A stretch of DNA of 64,000 nucleotides from UBA4582 sp002389265 (GCA_943788825.1 CALSRT010000002.1:186001-250000); one strand, 5' to 3'; positions 1 through 10,430 are shown, counted from the stretch's first letter. The notes: generated by a model from the sequence alone, not told the origin. Made by a program: numbers and translations.

Positions 1-2086
1 TAAGGTTAGTGCCACCCAGTTCAGCATCGGCAAACGATCGCAGGTTATGCGTATTGACTCTGCTGGGCATCCTTCGGCTGTCACTGTAACTGCTGGTGTA
101 GGCAGGCCGACTGACGGCCTGCTGCGCTCTGACTTCCTGGACCATTTCACTGGGAATCTCACCGACAAATCGAGACACTCGGTTGTAGGTTTCCGAGCCA
201 TTGATTCGGCGAGATTCAGCATAGGTGAGATAGAGCTGTTGCATGGCGCGCGTGACACCAACATAGCAAAGCCTGCGCTCTTCTTCGAGCCGCCCCGGTT
301 CTTCCAACGACATTTTGTGGGGGAACAAGCCTTCTTCCATGCCGCCAAGAAACACCAAGGGAAACTCAAGACCCTTGGCACTGTGAAGCGTCATCAATTG
401 AACACAATCCTGGTGAATATCCCCTTGTCCTTCACCTGACTCTAAGGCGGCATGGTTCAGGAAATCATCAAATAGCGACAAGGGCTCTATCTCGTCGGGA
501 TCATCAAAGTCGACGCCCGAATCCGGATCAAAGGTTCGCGCTGCAGTGACCAGCTCTTGCAAATTCTCAAGCCGAGCCTGACCGCGTTCACCCCGTTCTT
601 TCTCGTAATATTCCCTCAACTCAGACATTTGTATGACGGTTTCACAAAGTTCGGCAAGCTCTAAATCTGCCGTTGCCGCATCCATTGCTTCGATCAGCGT
701 AATAAAACCTTGAATGGCATTTTTGGTTCTAGCCGTCACTTTGCCCTGATCCTTAAGCAATATAGCGGCTTGCCACATAGAAATACTCTGACTTCGAGCC
801 AGCTGCCGAATCTCTTCGATCGTACGATCGCCAATACCTCGACTCGGCGTATTGACCACCCGTTCGAAAGAAGCATCGGCATCCTTGTTACCCAGCAGGC
901 GCATATAGGCCAGAACGTTACGGATTTCCATACGCTCAAAGAACCGCTGGCCGCCATAAATGCGATATGGCAATTGACTGCGCAGCAGGGCTTCTTCCAG
1001 CACCCGTGATTGTGCGTTGGAACGATAAAGAATGGCGCACTCTGCGTAGTTGTTACCTTGCGCGACCCAATCCTTAATGCGCTCAACGATATAGCGCGCC
1101 TCATCAATCTCGTTAAAGGCCGCATATAAATTAATGCGTTCGCCGTCGGCCGCCTCAGTCCAAAGCTCCTTACCCAAGCGACCCGCATTTGAGCTGATCA
1201 AACCATTAGCGGCTTTGAGAATAGAACCTGTCGACCGATAGTTTTGCTCCAGGCGAATCATTTCACTGGCAGGAAAGTCGCTAGTGAATTTTTGAATATT
1301 TTCTATTTTCGCGCCACGCCAGCCATAAATAGACTGATCATCATCACCAACTACAAGAATGTTGTTTCGATCACCGGCGAGCAAGCGCAGCCAGGCATAC
1401 TGGATCGTATTGGTGTCCTGAAACTCATCCACCAAGAGCTGTGAGAAACGCTGCTGATAGTGCTGCAGCAGCCGGGGATTGTTCAACCACAGCTCGTGGG
1501 CCCGCAATAGCAACTCGGCAAAATCAACCATCCCACCACGCTCGCAAGCAGCTTCATAGGCGGTATAAATTTGAACATGCGTTTTGATATACAGATCGCC
1601 GAAATCCTCGATATGGCGAGGTCGGAGCCCCTCATCTTTTTGGGCATTGATGTACCAAACAGCCTGACGAGCAGGCCATTTTTTTTCATCCAGATCAAGG
1701 CTTGCTAACACGCGCTTCACCAGTCGCAACTGATCGTCGCCATCAAGGATCTGAAAGTTCTGGTTAAGTTTCGCTTCCTGCCAATGGGCCCGTAACAGTC
1801 GGTGAGCAATACCATGAAAGGTGCCGACCCACATGCCCCGCAAAGGCGTTTCCATCAAGGACTCTATTCGAGCGCGCATTTCCGCTGCGGCCTTATTCGT
1901 GAAGGTCACCGCGAGAATACTGTGGGGGGAAACCCCGTGAGTCTGAATCAGCCAAGCGATTCGGTGAGTCAGCACTCGGGTCTTTCCACTGCCGGCACCC
2001 GCCAAAATCAGGTAACTACCCGTCGGTGCAGACACGGCCTGACGTTGGTACTCATTTAAAGAGTCGAGAATATCAGCTAATAACAA
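1..2086 (-). CDS. uvrD: DNA helicase II UvrD (3' end outside window)
   Basis: Superfamily 1A 3'-5' DNA helicase that unwinds DNA in nucleotide excision repair and methyl-directed mismatch repair. Translating the minus strand gives an open frame of about 695 codons with Walker A GAGSGKT at residues 30-36, a GTFHGIAHRLLRAH block, motif II DEFQDT and motif III GDDDQSIYGWRGA, all as in UvrD. The only sensible start is TTG at 2086: the frame is closed by a stop upstream, a GGGA lies about 10 bases before it, and the first residues (MLLADILDSLNEYQRQAV) align with the N-terminus of E. coli UvrD. The gene leaves the window at base 1 in the variable linker before the C-terminal domain, so only a few tens of residues should be missing. 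Rep is a close relative, but the N-terminal sequence favours UvrD. Confidence 0.93.
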   Translation of the reverse strand, partial: MLLADILDSLNEYQRQAVSAPTGSYLILAGAGSGKTRVLTHRIAWLIQTHGVSPHSILAVTFTNKAAAEMRARIESLMETPLRGMWVGTFHGIAHRLLRAHWQEAKLNQNFQILDGDDQLRLVKRVLASLDLDEKKWPARQAVWYINAQKDEGLRPRHIEDFGDLYIKTHVQIYTAYEAACERGGMVDFAELLLRAHELWLNNPRLLQHYQQRFSQLLVDEFQDTNTIQYAWLRLLAGDRNNILVVGDDDQSIYGWRGAKIENIQKFTSDFPASEMIRLEQNYRSTGSILKAANGLISSNAGRLGKELWTEAADGERINLYAAFNEIDEARYIVERIKDWVAQGNNYAECAILYRSNAQSRVLEEALLRSQLPYRIYGGQRFFERMEIRNVLAYMRLLGNKDADASFERVVNTPSRGIGDRTIEEIRQLARSQSISMWQAAILLKDQGKVTARTKNAIQGFITLIEAMDAATADLELAELCETVIQMSELREYYEKERGERGQARLENLQELVTAARTFDPDSGVDFDDPDEIEPLSLFDDFLNHAALESGEGQGDIHQDCVQLMTLHSAKGLEFPLVFLGGMEEGLFPHKMSLEEPGRLEEERRLCYVGVTRAMQQLYLTYAESRRINGSETYNRVSRFVGEIPSEMVQEVRAQQAVSRPAYTSSYSDSRRMPSRVNTHNLRSFADAELGGTNL

Positions 2087-2186
2087 TGTAAAGAATTCCC
2101 TATACAGCCATCATGGATTCGATTTAGTCCGCCTATTTACGCAGACTTTGTCTATTCTTCCCGTCTACAAAAATCCCATGTTAAAC

Positions 2187-4016
2187 CTATTCCACCGTGA
2201 CCGATTTCGCGAGATTTCGGGGCTGATCCACATCCGTGCCCTTAGCGACCGCCACATGATAAGCCAGCAATTGCATGGGTATGGTATAGATAATCGGCGC
2301 GATCACCGGGTCACAATGAGGCATCGGGATCACCGTAGTACCTTCTTCGTCAGTAAATCGAACTGACTCACCAAACACAATAAGTTGTCCACCTCGGGCT
2401 TTGACTTCCTGCAAGTTCGACTTCAGTTTATCTAACAATTCATCGGTGGGGGCAACCGCCACCACAGGCATACTGGCATCAACCAATGCCAACGGGCCAT
2501 GCTTTAACTCACCACTGGGATACCCTTCTGCATGGATATAGGAAATCTCCTTGAGCTTCAGCGCACCTTCCATCGCCACAGGATAGTGAGGACCGCGACC
2601 GAGAAACAGCGCGTGGTGTTTATCCACAAACTGTCGAGCAACATCCTTAATCACATCGTCTAACGCCAACGCCTGATGAATCTGGGCAGGAACGCTGAGT
2701 AACGCGGTCACCAGCTTTTGCTCCGCGGCGTCATCCAAACCATGGTACTTGGCGATCACGATCACCAGCATCAACAGGTCGGCCAGCTGGGCAGTAAATG
2801 CCTTGGTGGAGGCCACACAAATTTCTGGTCCGGCGTGAATCAGCAAGCTTAAGTCTGACTCTCTAACCAAACTACTATCCGCCACGTTGCACAAGCACAG
2901 GCTCCCCACATAGTTCGAGTGTGTCGCATTGCGCAGGGCCGCCAGGGTATCTGCGGTCTCACCTGATTGCGATATAGTCACCAGCAGCGTACCGGGCGTG
3001 ACGGCGACCTGGCGATACCGAAACTCGCTGGCAACCTCAACACTGCAGGGAATACCGGCAATCTCTTCGAACCAGTAGCGCGCCACCAAACCGGTATAAT
3101 AGCTACTGCCACAGGCAACGATCTGAATCGCCTGAGTTTGACCAAAAACCGCGCCGGCATTCTCGCCAAAAGCGCTTTCCAACACATGCTTGGCTGTGAC
3201 CCGACCTTCTAATGTCGCCGCGACGGTTTCGGGCTGCTCAAAAATCTCTTTGGTCATATAGTGGCGATGATTGCCCTTGTCCGTGGCATCAATGCGCGTA
3301 TCAATTTGCACGGTTCTTTGCGCAACCGTGGCGGTATTCGAGCCATGAAAGACAATGCTGTCAGGCTGCACTTCGACCATCTCGCCTTCATCCAAAAAGA
3401 TAAAGCGATCGGTGACCGGGCGCAGGGCTTGAGGATCAGAGGCGACGAAATTTTCACCAATGCCAAGACCGACAACTAAAGGACTGCCAACCCGGGCAGC
3501 AATAATCGTCGATGGGTAATCGCTATGAATGACCGCCACCGCATAGGCGCCCTTAAGCCTAGCCAATGCTTTCTCAACGCCCAGACGAAAATCATCGCAA
3601 CTGGCGACCTGTTGATGCACCAGATGGGCGATCACCTCGGTATCGGTATCGCTAGAAAACACATAGCCTGCAGACTCGAGGGCAATACGTAGCGGCTCGT
3701 GGTTTTCGATAATCCCGTTGTGGACGACTGCCACATCATTGCTGGAGTGGTGCGGATGGGCGTTGTCTTCCGAGGGCTTGCCATGAGTCGCCCAACGGGT
3801 ATGAGAAATACCTAATTGTCCATCCACGGGATTGGCTTGCCAAGCACTCGCGAGCGCCTTGACCTTACCGACCCGACGTAAACGCTGGATCTGACCGCCG
3901 GCATCAATGATCGATAGGCCCGCGGAGTCGTAACCCCGGTACTCCAGGCGCTGCAGGCCTTCTAGTAAAATACCGGCAACATTTCTACGCGTTGCCGCGC
4001 CAACAATTCCACACAT
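2187..4016 (-). CDS. glmS: glutamine-fructose-6-phosphate aminotransferase (isomerizing)
   Basis: Makes glucosamine-6-phosphate from fructose-6-phosphate and glutamine, the first committed step to UDP-GlcNAc for peptidoglycan and LPS. The 609-residue product matches the family length. It starts MCGIVGA, where Cys after the removed Met is the glutaminase nucleophile. The N-terminal class II amidotransferase domain (about 1-240) is followed by two SIS sugar-isomerase domains (about 285-600). The SIS motif SQSGETADT and the C-terminal DQPRNLAKSVTVE are present. Its ATG directly follows the glmU stop codon, so the two are almost certainly one transcript. In enterics glmS is controlled through processing of this mRNA by small RNAs; I saw no glmS ribozyme, which is a Gram-positive feature and not expected here. 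Confidence 0.97.
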   Translation of the reverse strand: MCGIVGAATRRNVAGILLEGLQRLEYRGYDSAGLSIIDAGGQIQRLRRVGKVKALASAWQANPVDGQLGISHTRWATHGKPSEDNAHPHHSSNDVAVVHNGIIENHEPLRIALESAGYVFSSDTDTEVIAHLVHQQVASCDDFRLGVEKALARLKGAYAVAVIHSDYPSTIIAARVGSPLVVGLGIGENFVASDPQALRPVTDRFIFLDEGEMVEVQPDSIVFHGSNTATVAQRTVQIDTRIDATDKGNHRHYMTKEIFEQPETVAATLEGRVTAKHVLESAFGENAGAVFGQTQAIQIVACGSSYYTGLVARYWFEEIAGIPCSVEVASEFRYRQVAVTPGTLLVTISQSGETADTLAALRNATHSNYVGSLCLCNVADSSLVRESDLSLLIHAGPEICVASTKAFTAQLADLLMLVIVIAKYHGLDDAAEQKLVTALLSVPAQIHQALALDDVIKDVARQFVDKHHALFLGRGPHYPVAMEGALKLKEISYIHAEGYPSGELKHGPLALVDASMPVVAVAPTDELLDKLKSNLQEVKARGGQLIVFGESVRFTDEEGTTVIPMPHCDPVIAPIIYTIPMQLLAYHVAVAKGTDVDQPRNLAKSVTVE

Positions 4017-5375
4017 TTACTTGTCCCTGGGGCTTTGCCAGTTATCGATAGCTGACTGGCGACCACGGGCCACCGCCAACTGTCGTTTTTTTACATCTCG
4101 CGTGATGGTTGAGCCTGCCGCGAGCGTCGCCCCAGCGCCGATTGTTATCGGGGCGACCAGCGCCGTATTGGAGCCGACAAACACCAAGTCTTCGATCACC
4201 GTCTGATGCTTGTTCACCCCATCGTAGTTACAGGTGATTGTGCCTGCGCCTATGTTTACCCCTTGACCGATGATAGCGTCGCCTAAGTAACTTAGGTGTG
4301 AGGCCTTGCTGCCTTGACCGAGGATGGTATTTTTCACCTCTACAAAATTACCCACCCGCGCGTCACTCAGCAATTGGGTACCTGGGCGCAGGCGGGCGTA
4401 AGGGCCAACCTGGCCTTGGCTACCGATACTGGCACCCTCCAGCATGGTAAACGCCTTAATCTGCACATCATTCGCCAGTTCGGCGTCCTTGATGACACAA
4501 TTTGGGCCAATGCGGACGTTATCGCCTAGCACCACACGTCCCTCAAAGATGCAATTGACATCAATATGAACATTACGGCCGGTGATGAGCTCACCGCGTA
4601 TATCGATCCGTTCAGCATCCGACAGATGTACACCCGCCAACATTAATTGATGGGCGCGACGGCGCTGCCAATAACGTTCGGCTGCGGCCAATTGGGCAAA
4701 GTTATTGATGCCCTGCAGCTCGCCCGCATCCTCGGCTTGCACCGGTCGAACTGGCCGACCCGCGGCATTGGCGATGGCGACGATATCCGTCAGCAGGTAT
4801 TCACCTTGTTCGTTGTCAGTGGTGAGGCCCGCGGTCCAGGCTCTAAGGTGATCGGCTTGAGCTAGCATAACCCCGGTATTCACTTCACGGATCAAGCGCT
4901 GCGCATCGGTCGCATCTCGCTCCTCAACAATTTCGGTGATCGCGCCCGCATCATCTCGAATGATGCGCCCATAATGGGTCGGGTCCGACTGGTCGACAGT
5001 CAGGACCGTCAGCGCCGCGTCGCTTTGCAGCAGTGACCGCAGCGTATCCACACTGATCAATGGGCCATCGCCAGCGAGGATAAGTAAGAGTGAGTCATCA
5101 CTTACGTTAGGCAGCGCCTGCATAACCGCGTGCCCGGTGCCACGCTGGTCTGCCTGCAGAGCCCATTGAATGTCTAGGTCGATAAACGCTGCCTGAACCT
5201 GTTCAGCCCCTTGGCCAACCACAACGTGAACTTTATGGGGATTGAGTTCCGCCACCGTTGCCAGCAAGTGGCCGAGCATAGGTCTGCCCGCCAAGGGATG
5301 GAGGACTTTCGGCAGGGGTGATTTCATTCTGCTGCCCATGCCAGCAGCCAAGATACAAACTTCAAGTGTCTTCAT
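4017..5375 (-). CDS. glmU: bifunctional GlcNAc-1-P uridyltransferase / GlcN-1-P acetyltransferase
   Basis: Carries out the last two steps to UDP-GlcNAc: acetylation of glucosamine-1-phosphate and then uridylyl transfer. The 452 residues match the family. The N-terminal pyrophosphorylase domain has the nucleotide loop LAAGMGSRMKS with PLPKVLHPLAG. The C-terminal half is a left-handed beta-helix of hexapeptide repeats ending in the acetyltransferase region GVNIGAGTITCNYDG. It lies upstream of glmS with no intergenic base, so GlmS product feeds GlmU after GlmM, which is not in this window. A terminator at 5426-5451 separates it from the atp operon. Confidence 0.97.
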   Translation of the reverse strand: MKTLEVCILAAGMGSRMKSPLPKVLHPLAGRPMLGHLLATVAELNPHKVHVVVGQGAEQVQAAFIDLDIQWALQADQRGTGHAVMQALPNVSDDSLLLILAGDGPLISVDTLRSLLQSDAALTVLTVDQSDPTHYGRIIRDDAGAITEIVEERDATDAQRLIREVNTGVMLAQADHLRAWTAGLTTDNEQGEYLLTDIVAIANAAGRPVRPVQAEDAGELQGINNFAQLAAAERYWQRRRAHQLMLAGVHLSDAERIDIRGELITGRNVHIDVNCIFEGRVVLGDNVRIGPNCVIKDAELANDVQIKAFTMLEGASIGSQGQVGPYARLRPGTQLLSDARVGNFVEVKNTILGQGSKASHLSYLGDAIIGQGVNIGAGTITCNYDGVNKHQTVIEDLVFVGSNTALVAPITIGAGATLAAGSTITRDVKKRQLAVARGRQSAIDNWQSPRDK

Positions 5376-5425
5376 GATGCTATTCTAACCTGATCTGCGC
5401 TGGCCTAGGGATAGGCATTTAACTC

Positions 5426-5451
5426 AAAAAAAAGGGCAGCTCGCGCTACCC
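5426..5451 (-). terminator. Rho-independent terminator of the atp operon
   Basis: Read on the minus strand, GGGTAGC and GCTGCCC form a 7-bp stem with one mismatch around a 4-base loop, followed at once by eight T. It sits about 40 bases after the atpC stop and before glmU, so it should end the ATP synthase transcript. Confidence 0.85.
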
Positions 5452-5491
5452 TGATTTTAACTTTTTTCAAACACCCGAAGGGCGAGCTGGA

Positions 5492-5911
5492 TTATCGCTG
5501 TTCACGAAACTTGCGGATTGTCCGCAGCATCGCCGCCTGCTCCGCAAGATCAGAACTGACACGACCAAAATCAATATCCGCACGATTATCCGCAAGTTCT
5601 CGTTCGGCTTTTTGCTGCGCTTCAACGGCAGCCGCCTCATCAATATCATCAGCTCGAATAGCCGTGTCGGCAAGAATCGTGATCGACGTCGGCTGAACCT
5701 CGATATAGCCGCCAGAGGCGAAGAAAATCTCTTCCTCGCCGCCTTCCAAGCGCAATCTAACCGGACCTGGCTTGACGCCACTGAGCAATGGCGTATGGCC
5801 AGGAAATAAACCCAGCTCACCAATGGTTCCAGAGGCCACAACCATCTCGACCATGCCCGAGAAAATCTCAAGCTCGGCGCTGACGATACTGCAATGTACA
5901 GTTGATGCCAT
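5492..5911 (-). CDS. atpC: ATP synthase epsilon subunit
   Basis: Epsilon subunit of the F1 sector. It sits on the rotating central stalk with gamma and acts as an intrinsic inhibitor of ATP hydrolysis. The 139 residues have the N-terminal beta-sandwich (IVSAELEIFSG, ASGTIGELGLFPGHTPLL) and a C-terminal two-helix region rich in Ala, Glu and Arg. It is the last gene of the operon, 24 bases after atpD, and is followed by the operon terminator. Confidence 0.97.
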   Translation of the reverse strand: MASTVHCSIVSAELEIFSGMVEMVVASGTIGELGLFPGHTPLLSGVKPGPVRLRLEGGEEEIFFASGGYIEVQPTSITILADTAIRADDIDEAAAVEAQQKAERELADNRADIDFGRVSSDLAEQAAMLRTIRKFREQR

Positions 5912-5935
5912 GGTAACTAGTCCTCTAACGAGAAA

Positions 5936-7312
5936 TTATAAATGCTTCGCTTTTTCAATCGCTTGCTCAATGTTGCCAACCATGCTGAAAGCAGCTTCGG
6001 GCAAATCATCAAATTCGCCGTCGAGAATGCCTTTGAAGCTACGAATAGTATCTGCCAAGTTAACGTAAACCCCTGGCTGGCCAGTAAAGACCTCGGCAAC
6101 GTGCATTGGCTGAGAGAAAAACTGAGCGACTTTACGGGCCCGATATACGGTCAACTTGTCTTCTTCAGACAATTCATCCATACCCAAAATCGCGATAATA
6201 TCTTTCAGCTCTTTATATTTTTGCAGTACGCCCTTAACTCGCTGAGCAACACTGTAATGCTCCTCACCCACGACCAGTGGATCTAACTGGCGCGAAGTCG
6301 AATCCAGGGGGTCAACCGCCGGATAGATACCCAGAGAAGCGATATCCCGAGACAGCGTCACCGTTGAGTCCAAGTGGGCAAAGGTCGTCGCTGGTGACGG
6401 GTCAGTCAAATCGTCGGCTGGTACATAAACCGCCTGGATCGATGTGATAGAGCCAGTCTTGGTAGTGGTAATACGCTCTTGCAGTACACCCATCTCTTCC
6501 GCCAGCGTTGGTTGATAACCTACCGCGGAAGGCATACGACCTAACAGGGCCGAGACTTCAGTTCCCGCCAGTGTATAGCGATAGATATTGTCGACAAACA
6601 ACAGGACATCTTTACCGTCATCACGGAATTTCTCTGCCATGGTCAAACCTGACAAGGCAACCCGTAAGCGGTTTCCTGGAGGCTCGTTCATTTGACCGAA
6701 GACCATCGCAATCTTGTCGAGTACGCCTGCGTCCTGCATTTCGTGATAGAAGTCGTTACCCTCACGAGTACGCTCTCCCACACCCGCAAAAACCGATAAA
6801 CCGGCATGCTCACTGGCGATGTTGTTAATTAATTCAAGCATGGTCACGGTCTTGCCAACGCCGGCACCACCGAACAAACCTACCTTACCGCCTTTCGCAA
6901 ATGGACAAATCAGGTCGATGACCTTAACACCGGTTTCCAGCAGATCACGACCGCCGGCCTGTTCTTCATAGGAAGGTGGCTTGCGGTGGATTGGCATACG
7001 CATAGTTTCGCCAATCGGGCCTTTCTCATCAATTGGGCGACCCAGCACGTCCATGATTCTGCCCAAGGTGGCTTCGCCCACCGGCACAGAAATAGGCTCC
7101 TCGGTATTACTGACCCCGAGTCCACGGGCGACACCTTCAGAACTACCCATCGCAATGGTGCGCACGATACCGTCGCCCAACTGCTGCTGTACTTCTAAAG
7201 TCAGGCCATTACCGTCGACGACCAATGCGTGATAAACCTGGGGAACTTCATCCCGCGGGAATTCAACGTCAATGACCGCACCAATTACCTGTACGATACG
7301 TCCGCTACCCAT
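5936..7312 (-). CDS. atpD: ATP synthase beta subunit
   Basis: Catalytic subunit of F1, which forms ATP from ADP and phosphate. The 458 residues include the P-loop GGAGVGKT at about 150, the catalytic-base region GERTREGNDFY and the SALLGRMPSAVGYQPTL segment typical of beta subunits. It lies between atpG and atpC in the standard gammaproteobacterial order. Confidence 0.98.
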   Translation of the reverse strand: MGSGRIVQVIGAVIDVEFPRDEVPQVYHALVVDGNGLTLEVQQQLGDGIVRTIAMGSSEGVARGLGVSNTEEPISVPVGEATLGRIMDVLGRPIDEKGPIGETMRMPIHRKPPSYEEQAGGRDLLETGVKVIDLICPFAKGGKVGLFGGAGVGKTVTMLELINNIASEHAGLSVFAGVGERTREGNDFYHEMQDAGVLDKIAMVFGQMNEPPGNRLRVALSGLTMAEKFRDDGKDVLLFVDNIYRYTLAGTEVSALLGRMPSAVGYQPTLAEEMGVLQERITTTKTGSITSIQAVYVPADDLTDPSPATTFAHLDSTVTLSRDIASLGIYPAVDPLDSTSRQLDPLVVGEEHYSVAQRVKGVLQKYKELKDIIAILGMDELSEEDKLTVYRARKVAQFFSQPMHVAEVFTGQPGVYVNLADTIRSFKGILDGEFDDLPEAAFSMVGNIEQAIEKAKHL

Positions 7313-7358
7313 CGCTATATCCTCTTACTCTCAAACGTTTTTTGATGGTGTCGACAGA

Positions 7359-8222
7359 TTAAACTGCCGCTGCACCGCTAACAATCTCTGATAATTCCTG
7401 GGTGATCGCTGCCTGTCGGGCATTATTCATGATCAACTGCAACTCATCCACCAGGTCCCCGGCGTTGTCTGTTGCACTCTTCATGGCAATCATCTTTGCG
7501 GCTTGCTCGCAAGCGACGTTTTCAACCACCGCTTGATAGACCTGGGATTCAATAAACCGGGTAATCAAACCTTCGATCAACTGCCGCGCATCGGGCTCAT
7601 AGATATAATCCCAACGATGGGCCGATACACCTTCTTCTTTAATCGGATCCAGCGGCACTAATTGACGCAGCGTTGGAACCTGGGTCATGGTGTTTTTGAA
7701 GACATTGTTGGCCAGGATAATCTTGTCCACCTTGCCATCTTCAAAGGCATTCAACATCACTTTGATGCTACCAATCAGGTCAGCCATGGCCGGGTTTTCA
7801 CTGACATGACTGCTGGCAGCTATAACATTGCCGCCATAGCTGCGGAAAAATTGCGCGCCTTTATTGCCAATCAAGCAAAGATCGACCTCGACACCCTGAT
7901 CGACCCATACCTTGATGTCTTTGATGGCCGCCTTCAGCAGGTTGACGTTCAAACCACCACATAAGCCCTTATCCGTCGTCACAACGATATAGCCAACCCG
8001 CTTGATCTCACGTTCGACCATAAACTGGTGACGATACTCTGGCGACGCGTTCGCTACGTGACCGATTACCGCCCGAATATGGTCGGAATAAGGTCGGCCG
8101 CGAGACATCCGCTCCTGAGCTTTACGCATCTTACTGGCAGCGACCATCTCCATCGCGCTAGTAATTTTCTGCGTATTCTTGATGCTGCCTATTTGCTTTC
8201 GAAGTTCTTTGGCATTCGCCAT
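7359..8222 (-). CDS. atpG: ATP synthase gamma subunit
   Basis: Central rotor shaft of F1, coupling c-ring rotation to the beta catalytic sites. The 287 residues begin MANAKELRKQIGSIKNTQKIT and end in a helix rich in Asn, Ala and Gln (the coiled-coil termini), with the Rossmann-like middle domain TDKGLCGGLNVN. There is a 24-base gap to atpA upstream and 46 bases to atpD downstream. Confidence 0.97.
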   Translation of the reverse strand: MANAKELRKQIGSIKNTQKITSAMEMVAASKMRKAQERMSRGRPYSDHIRAVIGHVANASPEYRHQFMVEREIKRVGYIVVTTDKGLCGGLNVNLLKAAIKDIKVWVDQGVEVDLCLIGNKGAQFFRSYGGNVIAASSHVSENPAMADLIGSIKVMLNAFEDGKVDKIILANNVFKNTMTQVPTLRQLVPLDPIKEEGVSAHRWDYIYEPDARQLIEGLITRFIESQVYQAVVENVACEQAAKMIAMKSATDNAGDLVDELQLIMNNARQAAITQELSEIVSGAAAV

Positions 8223-8246
8223 ATCATTTTCGTCCGGCTATAGCCT

Positions 8247-9791
8247 TTACCAGGTCTGGGTGGATTTAAAAGTCTCGATCGCCTTGCGCATGGCATCGAT
8301 CACTTCAGGCGTGTAGGCACCTTTCTCGTTGACTTCCTGCATGAAGGCTGCGTGTTCTGAGTTCATATAGGAGATCAGAGCAGCTTCAAAATCCAACACC
8401 TTGGAGACCTCGATATCCTGCAACATGCCTTCGTTGGCAGCAAACAACACCGTGCCCATTTCAGCCACGTTCATTGGTGCGTACTGCTTTTGTTTCATCA
8501 ATTCATTGATGCGCTCACCATGCTCAAGCTGACGTCGAGTGGCATCATCAAGGTCTGATGCGAACTGGGAGAATGCCGCCAACTCTCGATACTGAGCCAA
8601 AGCCAGCTTGATACCACCAGAGATCTTTGACATGAACTTGACCTGAGCATCACCACCAACCCGAGATACGGAAATACCTGGGTTCATTGCTGGCCGCTCG
8701 CCGGCGTTAAACTTATCGCTCTCGAGGAAAATTTGGCCGTCGGTAATAGAAATCACGTTGGTCGGGACGAAAGCGGATACGTCTCCGGCCTGAGTTTCAA
8801 TGATCGGCAGGGCTGTCAAAGAACCTGTCTTACCCTTTACTGCGCCATCAGTTTGCGCTTCTACGTAATCGGGGTTAACCCGAGCCGCACGCTCCAATAA
8901 CCGGGAATGGAGATAAAATACGTCACCAGGATAAGCCTCACGGCCTGGTGGGCGACGCAGCAACAACGAGATTTGACGATAGGCCCAAGCCTGCTTGGTC
9001 AAGTCATCATAGATGATCAATGCATCTTCACCGATGTCACGGAAATACTCGCCCATGGCACAACCGGAATAAGGGGCGATATACTGCATGGGCGCGGGAT
9101 CCGCTGCACCAGCAACCACAACAATGGTATTTTCCATCGCGCCGTGTTCTTCAAGGGTTCGAACCACATTGGCAACCGATGAGAATTTTTGGCCGATAGC
9201 GACATAAACGCACTTAATGCCAGAATCTTTTTGATTGATGATCGCATCGATGGCGATGGCAGTCTTACCGGTCTGTCGGTCACCAATGATCAGCTCTCGC
9301 TGACCACGTCCTACAGGAATCATCGAGTCGATACACTTAAGGCCAGTTTGTACGGGCTGATCAACGTGCTGTCGGGCGATAACACCGGGCGCCACCTTTT
9401 CAACGGGGGAGCTGGTTTTGGCATTCAGTGCGCCTTTGCCATCAATCGGGTTTCCCAAAGCGTCTACCACGCGTCCTAACAATTCCGGACCAGTGGGCAC
9501 CTCCAGAATACGACCCGTGCATTTCGCTGTTTGACCTTCGCGCAGGGATTTATAATCACCCAGCACAACGGCGCCGACAGAGTCGCGCTCAAGGTTCAAG
9601 GCGAAACCAAAAAGGTTACCTGGAAATTCAATCATCTCGCCGTTTTGGACATCGGCAAGGCCGTGAATACGCACAATACCATCAGATACGCTGACGATGG
9701 TGCCCTCGTTCCGGGCTTCTGAAGAGATATCGAGCTTTTCTATGCGTTGCTTGATGATCTCGCTGATTTCAGACGGGTTCAGTTGTTGCAT
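8247..9791 (-). CDS. atpA: ATP synthase alpha subunit
   Basis: Non-catalytic nucleotide-binding subunit of F1, alternating with beta in the hexamer. The 514 residues match the family. The P-loop GDRQTGKT lies at about 170, and the ISVSRVGGDAQ segment carries the arginine finger. It begins MQQLNPSEISEIIKQRIEKL, which forms the delta-binding N-terminal helix. Confidence 0.98.
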   Translation of the reverse strand: MQQLNPSEISEIIKQRIEKLDISSEARNEGTIVSVSDGIVRIHGLADVQNGEMIEFPGNLFGFALNLERDSVGAVVLGDYKSLREGQTAKCTGRILEVPTGPELLGRVVDALGNPIDGKGALNAKTSSPVEKVAPGVIARQHVDQPVQTGLKCIDSMIPVGRGQRELIIGDRQTGKTAIAIDAIINQKDSGIKCVYVAIGQKFSSVANVVRTLEEHGAMENTIVVVAGAADPAPMQYIAPYSGCAMGEYFRDIGEDALIIYDDLTKQAWAYRQISLLLRRPPGREAYPGDVFYLHSRLLERAARVNPDYVEAQTDGAVKGKTGSLTALPIIETQAGDVSAFVPTNVISITDGQIFLESDKFNAGERPAMNPGISVSRVGGDAQVKFMSKISGGIKLALAQYRELAAFSQFASDLDDATRRQLEHGERINELMKQKQYAPMNVAEMGTVLFAANEGMLQDIEVSKVLDFEAALISYMNSEHAAFMQEVNEKGAYTPEVIDAMRKAIETFKSTQTW

Positions 9792-9875
9792 GCTCCGTTC
9801 CCCAAGGAAAGGTTAAATCGTTTATGTTTAATATCTATCTCTGTCAGTGTTTCCAGTTTCGCCTGCGACTTGGTC

Positions 9876-10418
9876 TTAACCCAGTACTTGAGCGAGTTTC
9901 TGAAGCTTGCCACGAACAGAATTATCTATCACTGTATCTTCAGTTCTGATGATCACGCCACCTAGCAGCGCCTTGTCGACTGTTGCCGACAAATTCACTT
10001 CACGTTGTAAACGCTTCTTTAATGCTTCTGATAATTTCGAACTGTCTTCAGCACTGACTTCAAAAGCGCTGGTCAATGTGACGTCCATGGTTTTTTCATG
10101 GTTTGCTTTCAACAGCTCAAAAATTTCAGCGATCGTTGGCAGCAGGGCGATTCGACCATAGGTCGATAATACCGTGACGAAATTCTGACCCTTGTCAGAC
10201 AATTCATCACCTAGCAGACCAATCATCAAACTGGCTTCCTGCTCCGTAGTCAAACGTGGGTTATCCAACGCTTTCCGTACCGGCGCCATCTCGACAGTTG
10301 CACTCAACACAGTCAACATACGAGACCAGTTGGTCAAACCCGCAGTCTCATCCAACGCCTGTGAAAATGCAGCACGAGCATAGGGTCGGGCAATCGTAGT
10401 ATTTTCTGACTCAGCCAT
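9876..10418 (-). CDS. atpH: ATP synthase delta subunit
   Basis: Peripheral-stalk subunit that joins the top of F1 to the b subunits. The 180 residues have the N-terminal six-helix domain (IARPYARAAFSQALD) and the C-terminal signature around GGVIIRTEDTVIDNSVRGKLQKL, which is strongly conserved in OSCP/delta proteins. It is 12 bases after atpF. Confidence 0.96.
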   Translation of the reverse strand: MAESENTTIARPYARAAFSQALDETAGLTNWSRMLTVLSATVEMAPVRKALDNPRLTTEQEASLMIGLLGDELSDKGQNFVTVLSTYGRIALLPTIAEIFELLKANHEKTMDVTLTSAFEVSAEDSSKLSEALKKRLQREVNLSATVDKALLGGVIIRTEDTVIDNSVRGKLQKLAQVLG

Positions 10419-10430
10419 TTCCAGTCGCCT